Positions 7,625 through 16,924 are shown, counted from the stretch's first letter. The stretch is DNA of 64,000 bases from Phycisphaerales bacterium (GCA_023382935.1 JAHDXL010000002.1:386692-450691), one strand, 5' to 3'. Notes: generated from the letters alone by a model not told the origin. Program-made: numbers and translations.

Positions 7625-9004
7625 TCAATATTCCCGATCTGACAGGATCCCCGGCTTGGGTGCCGGGTAGCGGCCGTCCGTGTCGGGCAGCAGCGGGGCG
7701 GGCCCACCGATGGTCAGTTCGGCCACGCCGGGAGCAAACTCGTGCTCGCACTGCAAGGCCTCCTGGAAGCCGATCTCGCGACCCGTGTGTGCGCTCATGC
7801 GCCCCATGTTGCACACCAGACTGGCCTCGATGCCGCGCCGGGCCTCGTTATACGGCTTCCCGTCGCGGATCGCGTCGATGTAGTCGTTCCACTCGTTTTG
7901 ATACGGGTTCCGCTCGGCCGCAGGAACTTCCGAGTTCCACACGATGTTCTCACGCTTGAAGTCGGGGCGGCTATAGATGCGTGACGGCAGCCCGTAGTCG
8001 CCGTTACTCGAAACGATGGCCGAGCCCCTGGTGCCGTGCATGTGGCTGGAAAAACGTTCCTGGCAACCCTCGATGTTGCGCCCATTGAACATCATCTTGG
8101 TGCCGTCGGCGTAGGTGTATTCGATCGCGTACGAATCAAAGTTCTGGTCGACGTAGGGCACGCCGTCGTCGCGCAATCGGTAGTGCCGTCCGCCGTTGCC
8201 CTGCGCCTTGACCGGCCACGAGCCCTTCATCCAGCACAACTGGTCGATGATGTGGATGAAGAAGTCGTTGAACGCGCCGCCGCTGGCCCAGAGGAAACTG
8301 TGGAAACGGCGGATCTGGTATTCCAGGTCGGTGATGTCCGCGGGCTTGGGCAGCGACCGGAAGGTCACGATCGGACCCTGCATGCGGTACCCGTACTGCG
8401 AGATGATCTCGCCCAGTTCGCCATCCTGCACGCGGCGCGCCAGTTCCTGAAACGCGCGGCTGTGCCGCGCCATCAGCCCGACCGCGACCTTCAGGTTCTT
8501 CTGCTCTGCGGCGCGGGCCAGTTCGAGCATCTTCCGCGTGCTTGGCCCGTCGACCGTCAGCGGCTTTTCCATGAACACGTTGAGCCCCTTATCGATCGCG
8601 TAGGAGAAGTGGACCCAGCGAAATGCGGGCGGCGTCGCGAGGATCACCACGTCGCCCGGTCGCAGGCTGTCCATTGCGTGCCTGTACCCGTCAAAGCCGG
8701 TGAAGCGGCGCTCAGCGGGCACGTCCATCTTCGACGAGTCCGACTTCAAGAGGGCGTCGAGGCTCGATTCGAGCCGATCGGTAAACACGTCGGCCATGGC
8801 CACCAGACGCACCGGCCCGCGGCTGACGGACATCGCGTCGTGGGCCGCCCCCGTGCCCCGACCGCCGCACCCGACCAGCGAGATCTGGATCGTGTCATCA
8901 TCGCTGCGATGGACTCCGCCCAGCCCGTGGGTGGCAAGCAGCGTGGCCGCTGTCAATCCTCCGGCCTGGTTCAGAAACTCGCGGCGCGTCGTGTGCGTGT
9001 TCAT
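7625..9004 (-). CDS. Tat-exported Gfo/Idh/MocA family oxidoreductase
   Basis: NAD(P)-dependent oxidoreductase of 459 aa. The N terminus has a twin-arginine signal (TTRREFLNQAGG, then a hydrophobic Ala-rich stretch), so export in folded form is expected. The Rossmann fold is marked by SLVGCGGRGTGAAH. The family motif EKP appears in VFMEKPLTVDG. A C-terminal GFO/IDH/MocA alpha/beta domain follows. Planctomycetes carry many paralogues of this type, usually linked to sugar or inositol-like substrates; the substrate here cannot be told. The start at 9004 is preferred over longer frames because GAGGAG lies 4-5 nt before the ATG and it places the Tat motif at residues 6-9. Confidence 0.9.
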   Translation of the reverse strand: MNTHTTRREFLNQAGGLTAATLLATHGLGGVHRSDDDTIQISLVGCGGRGTGAAHDAMSVSRGPVRLVAMADVFTDRLESSLDALLKSDSSKMDVPAERRFTGFDGYRHAMDSLRPGDVVILATPPAFRWVHFSYAIDKGLNVFMEKPLTVDGPSTRKMLELARAAEQKNLKVAVGLMARHSRAFQELARRVQDGELGEIISQYGYRMQGPIVTFRSLPKPADITDLEYQIRRFHSFLWASGGAFNDFFIHIIDQLCWMKGSWPVKAQGNGGRHYRLRDDGVPYVDQNFDSYAIEYTYADGTKMMFNGRNIEGCQERFSSHMHGTRGSAIVSSNGDYGLPSRIYSRPDFKRENIVWNSEVPAAERNPYQNEWNDYIDAIRDGKPYNEARRGIEASLVCNMGRMSAHTGREIGFQEALQCEHEFAPGVAELTIGGPAPLLPDTDGRYPAPKPGILSDREY

Positions 9005-9172
9005 GGCTCTCCTCGGGACGTTCGAGTGCTGCGCGGCCATGCCCGGCCGCCCGAAGAGAGCATACGCGGAATCGGTGCTGAACGACCGCGCCGGGCGCGG
9101 GCAAACTCCCATGCACCAGTTCAGACGCAGAGACGCCGCCAATGAAAGCGGGGCAATCGCTCCGGAGGGCTT

Positions 9173-9688
9173 TCAGGTGAACAGGTGTTCGCCCGGCAGG
9201 GCCGCCGCATGGCGGATCCACTCAACCATCTGTGACTCGTCGATCGGCTCGCCTTCGTGGATGTGGAAGTACCGCACGCCCGCCTGCTTGGACGCTTCCG
9301 GTGGGACGGGCCGCAGCAAGGTGCCGTTGAAAAACGTCACCTTGATGTACCTTGCGAAACAGTGAAACGCGAGGAACCAGCCCTGGCCCTCGATGCCGTA
9401 GAACGGCGTGTTCCACCGCACCGCCTTGCGCACGTTCGGCACAGTTTCTTCGACGAGTCGATCGAGGCGAAGACCGACGCCGCGCTTCCAGTCCGGCATG
9501 GCTGCGATGTAGGCCTGCACCGGCTCGTCGCCGTCGCCCTTGGGAATCTGCGGGTTGCCGCCCGTGAGCAGTGTGACTTGGCCAGACGATCCGGCCGGCG
9601 CCTTCGCGGCCCGCTTGTTACTGGCGGGCTGCTTCGCCGATGCCGACCGTTGCTTTGACATGGCCTTCCTGCTCGATTTGTCGGGCAT
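9173..9688 (-). CDS. DUF1801 domain protein
   Basis: Protein of 171 aa. The first 45 residues are Lys/Ser/Ala-rich and probably disordered. The rest matches the DUF1801 fold: YIAAMPDWKRGVGLRLDRLV, a VRKAVRWNTPFYG strand-turn, FLAFHCFARYIKVTFFNG and a C-terminal helix. No catalytic role is established for this family. The start at 9688 (MPDKSSRK) is preferred over 9745 because GGGGGA lies 5-6 nt upstream. No operon partner is evident; the ABC permease gene ends 70 nt upstream of this start region. Confidence 0.8.
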   Translation of the reverse strand: MPDKSSRKAMSKQRSASAKQPASNKRAAKAPAGSSGQVTLLTGGNPQIPKGDGDEPVQAYIAAMPDWKRGVGLRLDRLVEETVPNVRKAVRWNTPFYGIEGQGWFLAFHCFARYIKVTFFNGTLLRPVPPEASKQAGVRYFHIHEGEPIDESQMVEWIRHAAALPGEHLFT

Positions 9689-9757
9689 GGCGATTCCCCC
9701 GAAGTGAGATACCTGCGGCCTGTCTCGGGCGCTCGGCATGACCACACGAGTCGCCGG

Positions 9758-10912
9758 CTAATAATCCCTCCGCACGAAGACGAACCCGGCCAGAGCCATC
9801 AGCACCGCTTCGAATCCCAGGGAGGTGCCGACGATCCACCACACGGGGCGGTCGCGCAACTTTGCGACGATGGCTTCCTGGCTCATCGCCGGACCACCGT
9901 GCTCCTCTTGTCGTTCCTGCTGATCGGCCTCGGCCTTGCTCTGCAACTTGGCGGTCTCTTCCGGTTTGACCAGCCAGCGGTCGAGCAGTTGTGTCGTCTC
10001 GGCCGTCTTGGGCAGCACGGTCTTGACCTTGAACATCATCCCGCTCCAGAATTGGAGCGACTTGAGCGCGCTCTGATCCGACTCCTGCGAGGCCCGCTCC
10101 CGCGCGATCACCGGCATCGCGGCGACGATCTCTTCGTCGGTCGGGGAATACTCCACCGCCGCCTCCTCACCCGCCTCGACCTTCTTCGCCTCGATCAGTT
10201 GCAGGCGTGTGTTTCGCTCCATGCGCTCGATGCGCGCGGCCCTTGCCTCGACTACCCGCTCACGCCCGCCGGAAAAGCCCAGCAGCACGGTGTCGGTTGT
10301 GTTCAGGATGTAGAGCATGAACCAGAACAGGATCGTCAGCAGAATCGCGGCAATCGCCGATCGTGTCATCACCCCGATCAGCACGCTCACGCAGTAGATG
10401 TAACTGAAGAACGTAATGACGATCGGAATCGCCAGGAAAACGCGCGGCTCCCACAGCCCGCCCCGTGCCCCGAGCACCACGAACGACATCAGCGTGAATA
10501 CGCCGACCTGCAGCGCCACGAACAGCAGTCCCGTGAAGTAGCGCGTCAGGAACATCCGCCAACGCCCGATGGGCTTCGACAGGTGAACCTCGATCGCGCC
10601 CGACTCCATCAGACTCGGGAAGAACCCGGCCGTCGAAATCAGCGCCAGGATCGCGGCCACCCACGTCAGCCAGATCCCCACCCCCAGGCCCTGGAAGACC
10701 AACTTGTAGAAGGTGGTCTTGTTCATCAGCGTCGAGTTGAACTCATCGACCGGGATCGTCCACCACAGGACCGCAATCCCCTTCTCGTTCAGCCCGAGCA
10801 TGGCGAAGATGGCCACCACCAACCCGGACAGCCCCAGCGTGATCCAGAACAATTTCCGTGCGCACAACTCCCGGTATGCATCCACCAGCATGGCCCAGGT
10901 CTGCGTGAGCAT
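9758..10912 (-). CDS. ABC-2-type transporter permease
   Basis: Integral membrane protein of 384 aa, the membrane partner of the ATPase encoded just upstream. It starts with a cytoplasmic helix and a first membrane segment (FWITLGLSGLVVAIFAMLG), then a large extracytoplasmic region, several central membrane spans, a charged loop rich in Glu/Lys (about residues 220-320) and a final span at the C terminus. This is the layout of ABC-2 permeases. Its ATG overlaps the ATPase stop by one base (TGATG), so the two are translationally coupled. Substrate unknown. Confidence 0.85.
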   Translation of the reverse strand: MLTQTWAMLVDAYRELCARKLFWITLGLSGLVVAIFAMLGLNEKGIAVLWWTIPVDEFNSTLMNKTTFYKLVFQGLGVGIWLTWVAAILALISTAGFFPSLMESGAIEVHLSKPIGRWRMFLTRYFTGLLFVALQVGVFTLMSFVVLGARGGLWEPRVFLAIPIVITFFSYIYCVSVLIGVMTRSAIAAILLTILFWFMLYILNTTDTVLLGFSGGRERVVEARAARIERMERNTRLQLIEAKKVEAGEEAAVEYSPTDEEIVAAMPVIARERASQESDQSALKSLQFWSGMMFKVKTVLPKTAETTQLLDRWLVKPEETAKLQSKAEADQQERQEEHGGPAMSQEAIVAKLRDRPVWWIVGTSLGFEAVLMALAGFVFVRRDY

Positions 10913-11895
10913 CAGCCCGCCCTCACTTTCCGGGCCGCGCCCACGTGCATCGGCTCTCCCGTCTCCGGATCCACCACCGCCTCCAAGAACAGATCCTCCA
11001 GCGTCGGCTTGTGCACCCAGCAGTGCGAGATCGTAAACCCCTGCCGCCGCAGGGCGTCGATTGCCGGCTGCACCTCGCGGGCGTCGGCGGTCTTGAGCAC
11101 CAGTTCCCGGTTCACCAGTTCCACACCGCCCTGCACGACCGTGCCGACGGTCGCTCGCGCGGCCGCCATGTCGTCCTCCGGCACCAGTCGGATGCGATAC
11201 CCGGCACGCCGGTCAATCAGTTCGCTCATGGTTCCCTGCAATCGCACCTCGCCGCGGAGAAGGATGGCCACCCGCTCGCACACCATCTCCAGTTCGCTCA
11301 GCAGGTGACTGTTCAGAAAGACCGTTTTTCCTTCGTTCTTCAGTCGCGTCACGATATTGCGGATGTCGCGCCGTCCCACCGGGTCAACTCCGTCCGTTGG
11401 CTCGTCGAGCAGCACAAGATCAGGGTTGTTGATCAGCGCCTGTGCAAGCCCCACGCGCTGGCGCATGCCCTTGGAGAACGAACCCAGTTTCTTGTCCGCC
11501 CAGTCCGTCATGTCGACCATTTCCAACAGTTCGCCGATGCGGCCCACGCGGTCCTTCCGCTCGATCTTGCCCATCGCGCCGACGTAGTGCAGCAACTGCC
11601 GGGCGGTCAGATAGTCGGGGAATCGGTGGTGCTCAGGCAGGTAACCCACCCGCGCCAGCGTGCCCTGGTCGCCCACGCGCCGCCCCAGCATTGTTCCCTG
11701 GCAGCGGCTCGGGCGGATCACCGTCATCAGGATCTTGATCAGCGTGCTCTTGCCGGCCCCGTTCGGCCCAAGCAGCCCGAACACCTCGCCGCGCTTCACC
11801 CGCATCTCGATCCCGCGCAGCGCCTGTACCCCACCGCGGTACGTCTTGGCAACGTGCGACAAGTCCAGTGCCCAGTCTCCATCCCCCTGGCTCAT
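10912..11895 (-). CDS. ABC transporter ATP-binding protein
   Basis: ATPase of 327 aa. Walker A GPNGAGKST lies at 43-51, the signature is SFSKGMRQRVGLAQAL, and Walker B plus the catalytic Glu is DLVLLDEPTDGVDP. The C-terminal 90 residues form the extra domain typical of CcmA/NatA/YhaQ-like ATPases that pair with ABC-2 permeases. The start at 11895 is chosen over a longer frame because it begins one base after the stop of the methyltransferase gene and gives a normal N terminus (MSQGDGDWALDLSHVAKTY). It is the middle gene of a three-gene minus-strand operon. Confidence 0.92.
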   Translation of the reverse strand: MSQGDGDWALDLSHVAKTYRGGVQALRGIEMRVKRGEVFGLLGPNGAGKSTLIKILMTVIRPSRCQGTMLGRRVGDQGTLARVGYLPEHHRFPDYLTARQLLHYVGAMGKIERKDRVGRIGELLEMVDMTDWADKKLGSFSKGMRQRVGLAQALINNPDLVLLDEPTDGVDPVGRRDIRNIVTRLKNEGKTVFLNSHLLSELEMVCERVAILLRGEVRLQGTMSELIDRRAGYRIRLVPEDDMAAARATVGTVVQGGVELVNRELVLKTADAREVQPAIDALRRQGFTISHCWVHKPTLEDLFLEAVVDPETGEPMHVGAARKVRAG

Positions 11896-11896
11896 C

Positions 11897-12559
11897 TCAC
11901 ACCTTTCGCGCAATGATGTGGAACACGTGCCACCGCTTGCCCGTCCCGCTGCAATCCGTCCCGTCTCGCTCCTCCTCTTGCAGCAGTTCGATCTCGAAAG
12001 GCTTGAGCAGGCGCTCCACCTCGTCCCTTGTTTGGTGAGAGCGATCCGGCAGTTTCGCCCACGAATCCCGATTACCAAACAACTGCCCGGCGAACCGTCC
12101 CCCCGGCGCGATTGCCAGCGTCAGCACCTTCCACAGCCCCGCGAAGCGCGCCGGCTCGCAGAACGGGAGTGAAAAACTCGCGTTCAGCAGTCGGCACGCC
12201 GGAATCTGACACTCCTCGAACGCCGACAGCCGCATCTCCAGGCGGTCCCACCGCTGGATGTCGGTCCGCTTCTGCATGCGCTCGAACGCCTCTTCATGTC
12301 CGTCGATGGCCACCACGCGCCATCCGCGTCGCAGCAACTCGGCCGTGTCGCGCCCCTCCCCGCAGCCCAGGTCCACCGCCAGCGGTGGCTGGTCGCACCC
12401 CGCCGGCACACCCTCGGCCTCAAATCGCTCCAGAGCGCCCAGCAGCGTGTCACGCGGCGGACGCCCGGCGCTGGCAGCGAAGTACCCGGGCCAGTCCCGC
12501 GTGGCCGCATACGCGTAGATCGGCTTGCTCGTCTCGTTGGTCTGCTTTGGTTCGGACAT
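11897..12559 (-). CDS. Class I SAM-dependent methyltransferase
   Basis: Methyltransferase-like protein of 220 aa. SAM-binding motif I is LAVDLGCGEGRDT at 60-72, followed by the acidic residue ending strand 2 (VVAIDGHEEAF). Similar to TehB-like and small-molecule methyltransferases; no substrate is indicated. It is the first gene of an operon with an ABC ATPase and permease, ending one base before the ATPase start. Its ATG at 12559 is only 13 bp from the divergent ubiD start. TACATT (12572-12577) lies 12 nt upstream, so any 5' leader must be only a few bases. Confidence 0.85.
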   Translation of the reverse strand: MSEPKQTNETSKPIYAYAATRDWPGYFAASAGRPPRDTLLGALERFEAEGVPAGCDQPPLAVDLGCGEGRDTAELLRRGWRVVAIDGHEEAFERMQKRTDIQRWDRLEMRLSAFEECQIPACRLLNASFSLPFCEPARFAGLWKVLTLAIAPGGRFAGQLFGNRDSWAKLPDRSHQTRDEVERLLKPFEIELLQEEERDGTDCSGTGKRWHVFHIIARKV

Positions 12560-12577
12560 ACTCTTGGACACAATGTA
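12559..12577. promoter_or_regulatory. Face-to-face overlapping promoters of methyltransferase and ubiD
   Basis: The two divergent start codons are separated by 13 bp (12560-12572). On the plus strand TACTCT (12559-12564) ends 8 nt before the ubiD ATG. On the minus strand TACATT (12577-12572) ends 12 nt before the methyltransferase ATG. Each candidate -10 box overlaps the start codon of the opposite gene. If both genes are transcribed from here, ubiD must be leaderless and the methyltransferase nearly so. Confidence 0.45.
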
Positions 12578-14726
12578 TCCCGACCTTGCCTCCTTCGTCG
12601 CCGCCCTTGAACGAGCCGGCGAACTCGTCCGCATCCGGACCAAAGTGTCCCCCGTTCTCGAAATCGCCGAGATCACCGATCGCGTCAGCAAGGCCCGTGC
12701 CCCATCCCTTCCTTCCCACTCGGCTCAGCGGAACGACCCGCGTTTCTTCGACCGCGGCGGACCCGCGCTTCTTTTCGACAATGTCGCCGGCTCCGACTTT
12801 CCCGTCCTCATCAACGCCTTCGGCTCTTACCGCCGCATGGAAATGGCACTGGGATGCGAGACAAGGACGGCATCGCACACCACCGGCTCCCAGCCAAATC
12901 AACTCGCCGCGGGCGGCTTCCAGCCGCCCATTTTCGATGGCTTCGAGTCCATCGCCTCCCGCATTGCCTCCCTCGTCAAGCCGCAGCCACCGCGGTCGCT
13001 CTCCGAGGCCTTTGACAAACTCCGCCTGTTCGCCCCGCTCGCCCGCGTCGGGCCCAAACGTCTCAAAACTCGTGGCCCCTGTCAGGAAGTGATTCGCACC
13101 GGCTCGGATATCGACCTGACGCGCATTCCCCTGCTCCGCTGCTGGCCGCTCGACGGCGACTTTGCCTCCCTCGGCTATCCAGCCGACGCCAACGCCCAGT
13201 CAGCGGCCCGCCACGACATGGACGAGCAGACCTGGAACGCTCACTTCCGAGGCCGCTTCGTGACGCTCGCCGGCGTCCACTCCGTGCATGCTGACGACCG
13301 CGACACCCGCGCTCCCTCCTCTCACAACATCGGCATGTACCGCATGCAACTGCTCGCCCGCGATCGGCTCGCGATGCACTGGCACATGCACCACGACGGC
13401 GCCGCCCACTGGCGCAGTTGGAAGACACTCGGACGCCCCATGCCGGTCGCGATCGCCCTCGGCGGCTCGAGCATCATGCCCTACGCGGCCACCTGCCCGC
13501 TCCCGCCCGGCATCTCCGAACTGCTCATGGCCGGTTTCCTCCAGGGCCACGGCGTGCGCCTCTGCCGTGCCGCCACTGTCCCCATCTGGGTTCCCGCCGA
13601 TTCGGACATCATCATCGAGGGCTACGTCCGCACCGACGCGGGCTACCCCGGCTGGGATCCGCGACGCGCTGACGCCGGCGCGCTCGGACCGGGCGCGGTA
13701 TTTGAAGGGCCTTTTGGCGATCACACCGGGTTCTACTCCATGCCCGACCGCTACCCAGTGATGGAAGTCACCGCCGTCACCCATCGACGCAACGCGATCT
13801 ATCCGACCACCATCGTCGGGCTTCCGCCGCAGGAAGACTACTACCTCGGCAAGGCCACCGAGCGCATCATGCTTCCGCTGCTGCGCATGGTCGCCCCTGA
13901 CATCGAAGATTACGACCTGCCCATGTTCGGCGCTTTCCACAACGCCGCCTTTGTGCAGATTCACAAGGCATTTCCGCTCCACGCGCGACGCGCCATCAAC
14001 GCCGTCTGGGGCGCCGGACAGATGGCCTGGACCAAGATCATCTTCGTGGTCGATCACGACGTAGACGTTCACGACACCCCGGCCGTGCTTCGCGCCGCGA
14101 CCGAACATGCCGACCCCTCGCGCGACCTCATTCAGCAGGTTGGAGCGCTCGACATTCTCGATCACGCCGCCCCCTGGCTGGCCGCCGGTGGCAAACTCGC
14201 CTTTGACTGCACGGTCAAACTGCCCGACGAGTCGATCGATTCCCGCCCGCGCACGCCGCGTGTGCTGCCCGATGACGCCGATCTGGCGAGATGGTCTTCG
14301 GTGCTGGCCGATGTGCCGGGTGTCGAAAAGGCCGCTTGCCCGCCGCTGCTTCGGGGCTGGGCCTTTCTGTCCACAGGCCTGACGGGCTCTCACGCCGTGC
14401 GCAACCTGCTCAACCGCGTCACCGAGGCCCTGCGAGCCTCGACCATGCCGCCGCCCGCGTTTGTGCTTGCGCTCGGTTCGGACGCGGACCCAGCCAACGT
14501 CGATCAGGCCATGTTCCGTCTCGGCGCCAACGCCGACTTTGCACGCGACATGCGCATCGTCGAAGTCCGCGGCCGGCACGTCGCTCTCTTCGATGCCACT
14601 CCCAAGCCCGTCGACGACGGCTATCCGCTGCCGGTTCGTGCCTGGCCTCCGATCCTTGAAATGGACCACTCAACCCGCGAACTGGTGACACGTCGCTGGA
14701 ACGACTACGGCCTGCCGGCCACATGA
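12573..14726 (+). CDS. ubiD: UbiD family decarboxylase (enlarged)
   Basis: Prenylated-FMN-dependent decarboxylase-like protein of 717 aa. UbiD enzymes decarboxylate aromatic or polyprenyl-aromatic acids, classically in quinone synthesis. Family landmarks: RGGPALLFDNVAG near residue 61, SHNIGMYRMQ, HMHHDGAAHWRSW, PQEDYYLGKATERIMLP, EDYDLPMFGAFHNAAF and TKIIFVVDHDVDVHD. The usual length is about 490-620 aa. The excess includes a non-conserved stretch around residues 95-170 before the catalytic core. The matching flavin prenyltransferase (ubiX) is not in the window. The ATG at 12573 gives a standard UbiD start (MYPDLASFVAALERAGEL). Confidence 0.88.
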   Translation: MYPDLASFVAALERAGELVRIRTKVSPVLEIAEITDRVSKARAPSLPSHSAQRNDPRFFDRGGPALLFDNVAGSDFPVLINAFGSYRRMEMALGCETRTASHTTGSQPNQLAAGGFQPPIFDGFESIASRIASLVKPQPPRSLSEAFDKLRLFAPLARVGPKRLKTRGPCQEVIRTGSDIDLTRIPLLRCWPLDGDFASLGYPADANAQSAARHDMDEQTWNAHFRGRFVTLAGVHSVHADDRDTRAPSSHNIGMYRMQLLARDRLAMHWHMHHDGAAHWRSWKTLGRPMPVAIALGGSSIMPYAATCPLPPGISELLMAGFLQGHGVRLCRAATVPIWVPADSDIIIEGYVRTDAGYPGWDPRRADAGALGPGAVFEGPFGDHTGFYSMPDRYPVMEVTAVTHRRNAIYPTTIVGLPPQEDYYLGKATERIMLPLLRMVAPDIEDYDLPMFGAFHNAAFVQIHKAFPLHARRAINAVWGAGQMAWTKIIFVVDHDVDVHDTPAVLRAATEHADPSRDLIQQVGALDILDHAAPWLAAGGKLAFDCTVKLPDESIDSRPRTPRVLPDDADLARWSSVLADVPGVEKAACPPLLRGWAFLSTGLTGSHAVRNLLNRVTEALRASTMPPPAFVLALGSDADPANVDQAMFRLGANADFARDMRIVEVRGRHVALFDATPKPVDDGYPLPVRAWPPILEMDHSTRELVTRRWNDYGLPAT

Positions 14727-14826
14727 TCAGCTTCGCGCCGGTGCCCATCGAACTTGGAACGGGGGCTTTCGGCCCTCCGCGCGTCAGGCCCCGGCCAAGG
14801 CCCGCTCACGCGGGCACCGTCGGCGC

Positions 14827-16362
14827 TCAGCCGCCGAGGTTCACCGATCCCCGCTGCGCTGCCAGCCAGTCGTCGGCAAGGTCCACGCATTTCTCCAGCA
14901 ACACCCGTGCGTTCTGTGTCGGGGCTCCTGCCGGCACGTCATTCAGAATCATGGCGAAGATCACCGTCCGTCCGCTCGGCGAGATCACGTATCCCGAAAG
15001 CGAACGCACCCCGTTGAGGTACCCGCTCTTCGCGTAGACGTCATTGCTCAACTTAATGTCGCTGAAGCGAGTCCGCAGCGTGCCGTTCCCCGGCGTAGCC
15101 AGCGATTGCAGCATCGCGCCACGGATCTTCGCATCCTTCTCGATCACGCGCAGCCATGACGCCAGCGTCGATGCAGAAACCCGGTTTTCGCGGCTCATTC
15201 CCGATCCGTCGGCCACCCTGGTGCTCGAAGCCGCATCCGGTCCCAACTTCTCCGAAAGCAGCATGCGCAGCACCGCCGCGCCCGATTCCCATGATCCCGG
15301 CTCGTGGTTCACCTCGTGCGCGACACGCTTGAGCAGCGCCTCGGCGTACAGGTTGTGGCTGTCGTTGTTGCACTGACGCAGCACATCGGCGATGCTCGTT
15401 CGAACCACCACCACCGCCTGCCCGCCGGCAATCCTCTCGTCCGGCGCGACCAGCCTCACCGCGTCGATGCCCTTGGCCCCGCCCTCCTTGCCGACCCGCA
15501 CGCCAGCCTTGCCCAGTTCATGGGCGATCACGCGACCGGCCAGCAGCGGAGGCTCGTGAAACGCCACATCCACCGGCTCCCCACCCCGGTTTCGTACGTC
15601 CCCGCGAATCTGGAACCGGTTCTCCGCCGTCGGCCTGGCCACCCACGCCGTCTGTCTCCCTTCCGTCACCGTCCGCGCCAGGTTGTCGATCTGCACCCAC
15701 GGGGCGTCCGGCTGCATTCTGACGCCCGGGAGCCCGCGGCCTCCCGACGCCGGCTCCAGGAAGATCGACAGTACGTTGGCGTGCAGGTTCACTCCGCCCA
15801 CCTCGGCACAGTACGACCTGTTCAACTGATCCGCAGGCCAAGTCGGATGCGCGTAGGCTCGATCGAAAACCCGGTCATCCACCACCAGTTCATCGATCTG
15901 CGTGATGCCCCGGTCCTGCACTGCCTTGACCATGCCGCCCAACAGATCCTGCAGCGTCATCGGTGTCGAGCTTCGCCCCAGCACTGCCGGGTCGCCCAGC
16001 GAAGGGTCGCCCGAGCCCACCAGCACCAGGCGCCCGCCGGCGTCCACCAGTTTGGTCTCGAACGAGAACTCCGCCCCGAGCACCATCAACGCCGCTCCGG
16101 ACGTGAGCAGTTTCATGTTCGAGGCCGGGATCATCGCTTGGTTGGCCCGATGGCTCCAGAGCACCTGCCCCGAGTCCACGTCCATGGCGATGGCGCTCAT
16201 GGTGGCCGTGCCCAGGTCCGTGCGCTGTCGCAGCGCGTCGAACTGGTATTGCAACTCCTGCCCCGTGGCCAGTGATGTGACGGCAAGGGCAACCAATGAA
16301 CAGGCGGCACGCTGTCCCCATCCCCGGGCCCGGCGTAACGCTTGGGTGGACAGAAATACCAT
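14827..16362 (-). CDS. dacB: D-alanyl-D-alanine carboxypeptidase/endopeptidase (peptidase S13, PBP4 type)
   Basis: Exported penicillin-binding protein of 511 aa that trims or cuts peptidoglycan cross-links. A signal sequence covers about residues 10-34. Active-site motif 1 is SNMK (Ser81, Lys84). Motif 2 is the SHN in CNNDSHNLYAEALL. Motif 3 is KSG in DVYAKSGYLNGV, replacing the commoner KTG. DGSGMSRENRVS matches the S13-specific DGSGLS loop. The ATG at 16362 has GGAGGGAG just upstream, better than the TTG farther up. It converges on ubiD. Finding a PBP agrees with peptidoglycan being present in planctomycetes. Confidence 0.93.
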   Translation of the reverse strand: MVFLSTQALRRARGWGQRAACSLVALAVTSLATGQELQYQFDALRQRTDLGTATMSAIAMDVDSGQVLWSHRANQAMIPASNMKLLTSGAALMVLGAEFSFETKLVDAGGRLVLVGSGDPSLGDPAVLGRSSTPMTLQDLLGGMVKAVQDRGITQIDELVVDDRVFDRAYAHPTWPADQLNRSYCAEVGGVNLHANVLSIFLEPASGGRGLPGVRMQPDAPWVQIDNLARTVTEGRQTAWVARPTAENRFQIRGDVRNRGGEPVDVAFHEPPLLAGRVIAHELGKAGVRVGKEGGAKGIDAVRLVAPDERIAGGQAVVVVRTSIADVLRQCNNDSHNLYAEALLKRVAHEVNHEPGSWESGAAVLRMLLSEKLGPDAASSTRVADGSGMSRENRVSASTLASWLRVIEKDAKIRGAMLQSLATPGNGTLRTRFSDIKLSNDVYAKSGYLNGVRSLSGYVISPSGRTVIFAMILNDVPAGAPTQNARVLLEKCVDLADDWLAAQRGSVNLGG

Positions 16363-16447
16363 CACTCCCTCCGTGGTGGGCTTGCTTTTTGATCGGCCCG
16401 GAGACGGGCTGGGCTTCACGAGAGTTCTCAACCCCTCTATCCCAGAT

Positions 16448-16924
16448 TCAGTTCCCCGGCGGCAGGCTCAATCCCAGCCCGGTCAACCGGGCCGCAATCA
16501 GCCCGAGCAACTCGTCCGCCTGACTCTTGGAGGACAGCACCCACTCGGTCCACACGACCCCGTTGATCGCCGAGGCCAGCGCGATCCCCTCACGCGTGGG
16601 CTTGGATAACTTCTTGAGGCCGATCCGGTCAAGGTCGGCGGCCGTGAGCGGAATGGCCAGTCGAGGCCGCCTGGGCTCGGGGATGAGAAACGCCACCGGC
16701 TCCTTCCTGTCCGTCTCGTACCGGATGGTCCATCGCCAGGGAATGCCATGCCAGCGGACGCTGGAACGGACCTTCGGCGCCGCATCCAGCCGCTCTAAGC
16801 AACGGTCCACCAGCATCTGGTCCTGCTTATTGAGACCCGCCAGCAGACTGCTTCGGTCTGGTCGACTGAACTGATCGTCCCACACGCTCGACACTGCCGT
16901 TGACACCGCCATGCCCGATTCCAT
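16448..16924 (-). CDS. Hypothetical protein
   Basis: Protein of 158 aa (154 if the ATG at 16912 is used). Not recognised. It is predicted soluble, with a Trp-rich central segment (WHGIPWRWTIRYETDRKEP) and helical ends (SKSQADELLGLIAARLTGLG). The sequence reads as coding by codon use (GC-rich third positions) and the gene fits tightly between dacB and the response regulator. It may be co-transcribed with dacB, whose ATG is 86 nt downstream. There are no signal peptide, membrane segments or catalytic motifs. Confidence 0.6.
   Translation of the reverse strand: MESGMAVSTAVSSVWDDQFSRPDRSSLLAGLNKQDQMLVDRCLERLDAAPKVRSSVRWHGIPWRWTIRYETDRKEPVAFLIPEPRRPRLAIPLTAADLDRIGLKKLSKPTREGIALASAINGVVWTEWVLSSKSQADELLGLIAARLTGLGLSLPPGN

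Noticed and set aside
14797-14816. Terminator between convergent ubiD and dacB
   Set aside because: GCCCGC/GCGGGC can pair around a 4-nt loop, but no T run follows on either strand and the stem is only 6 bp.
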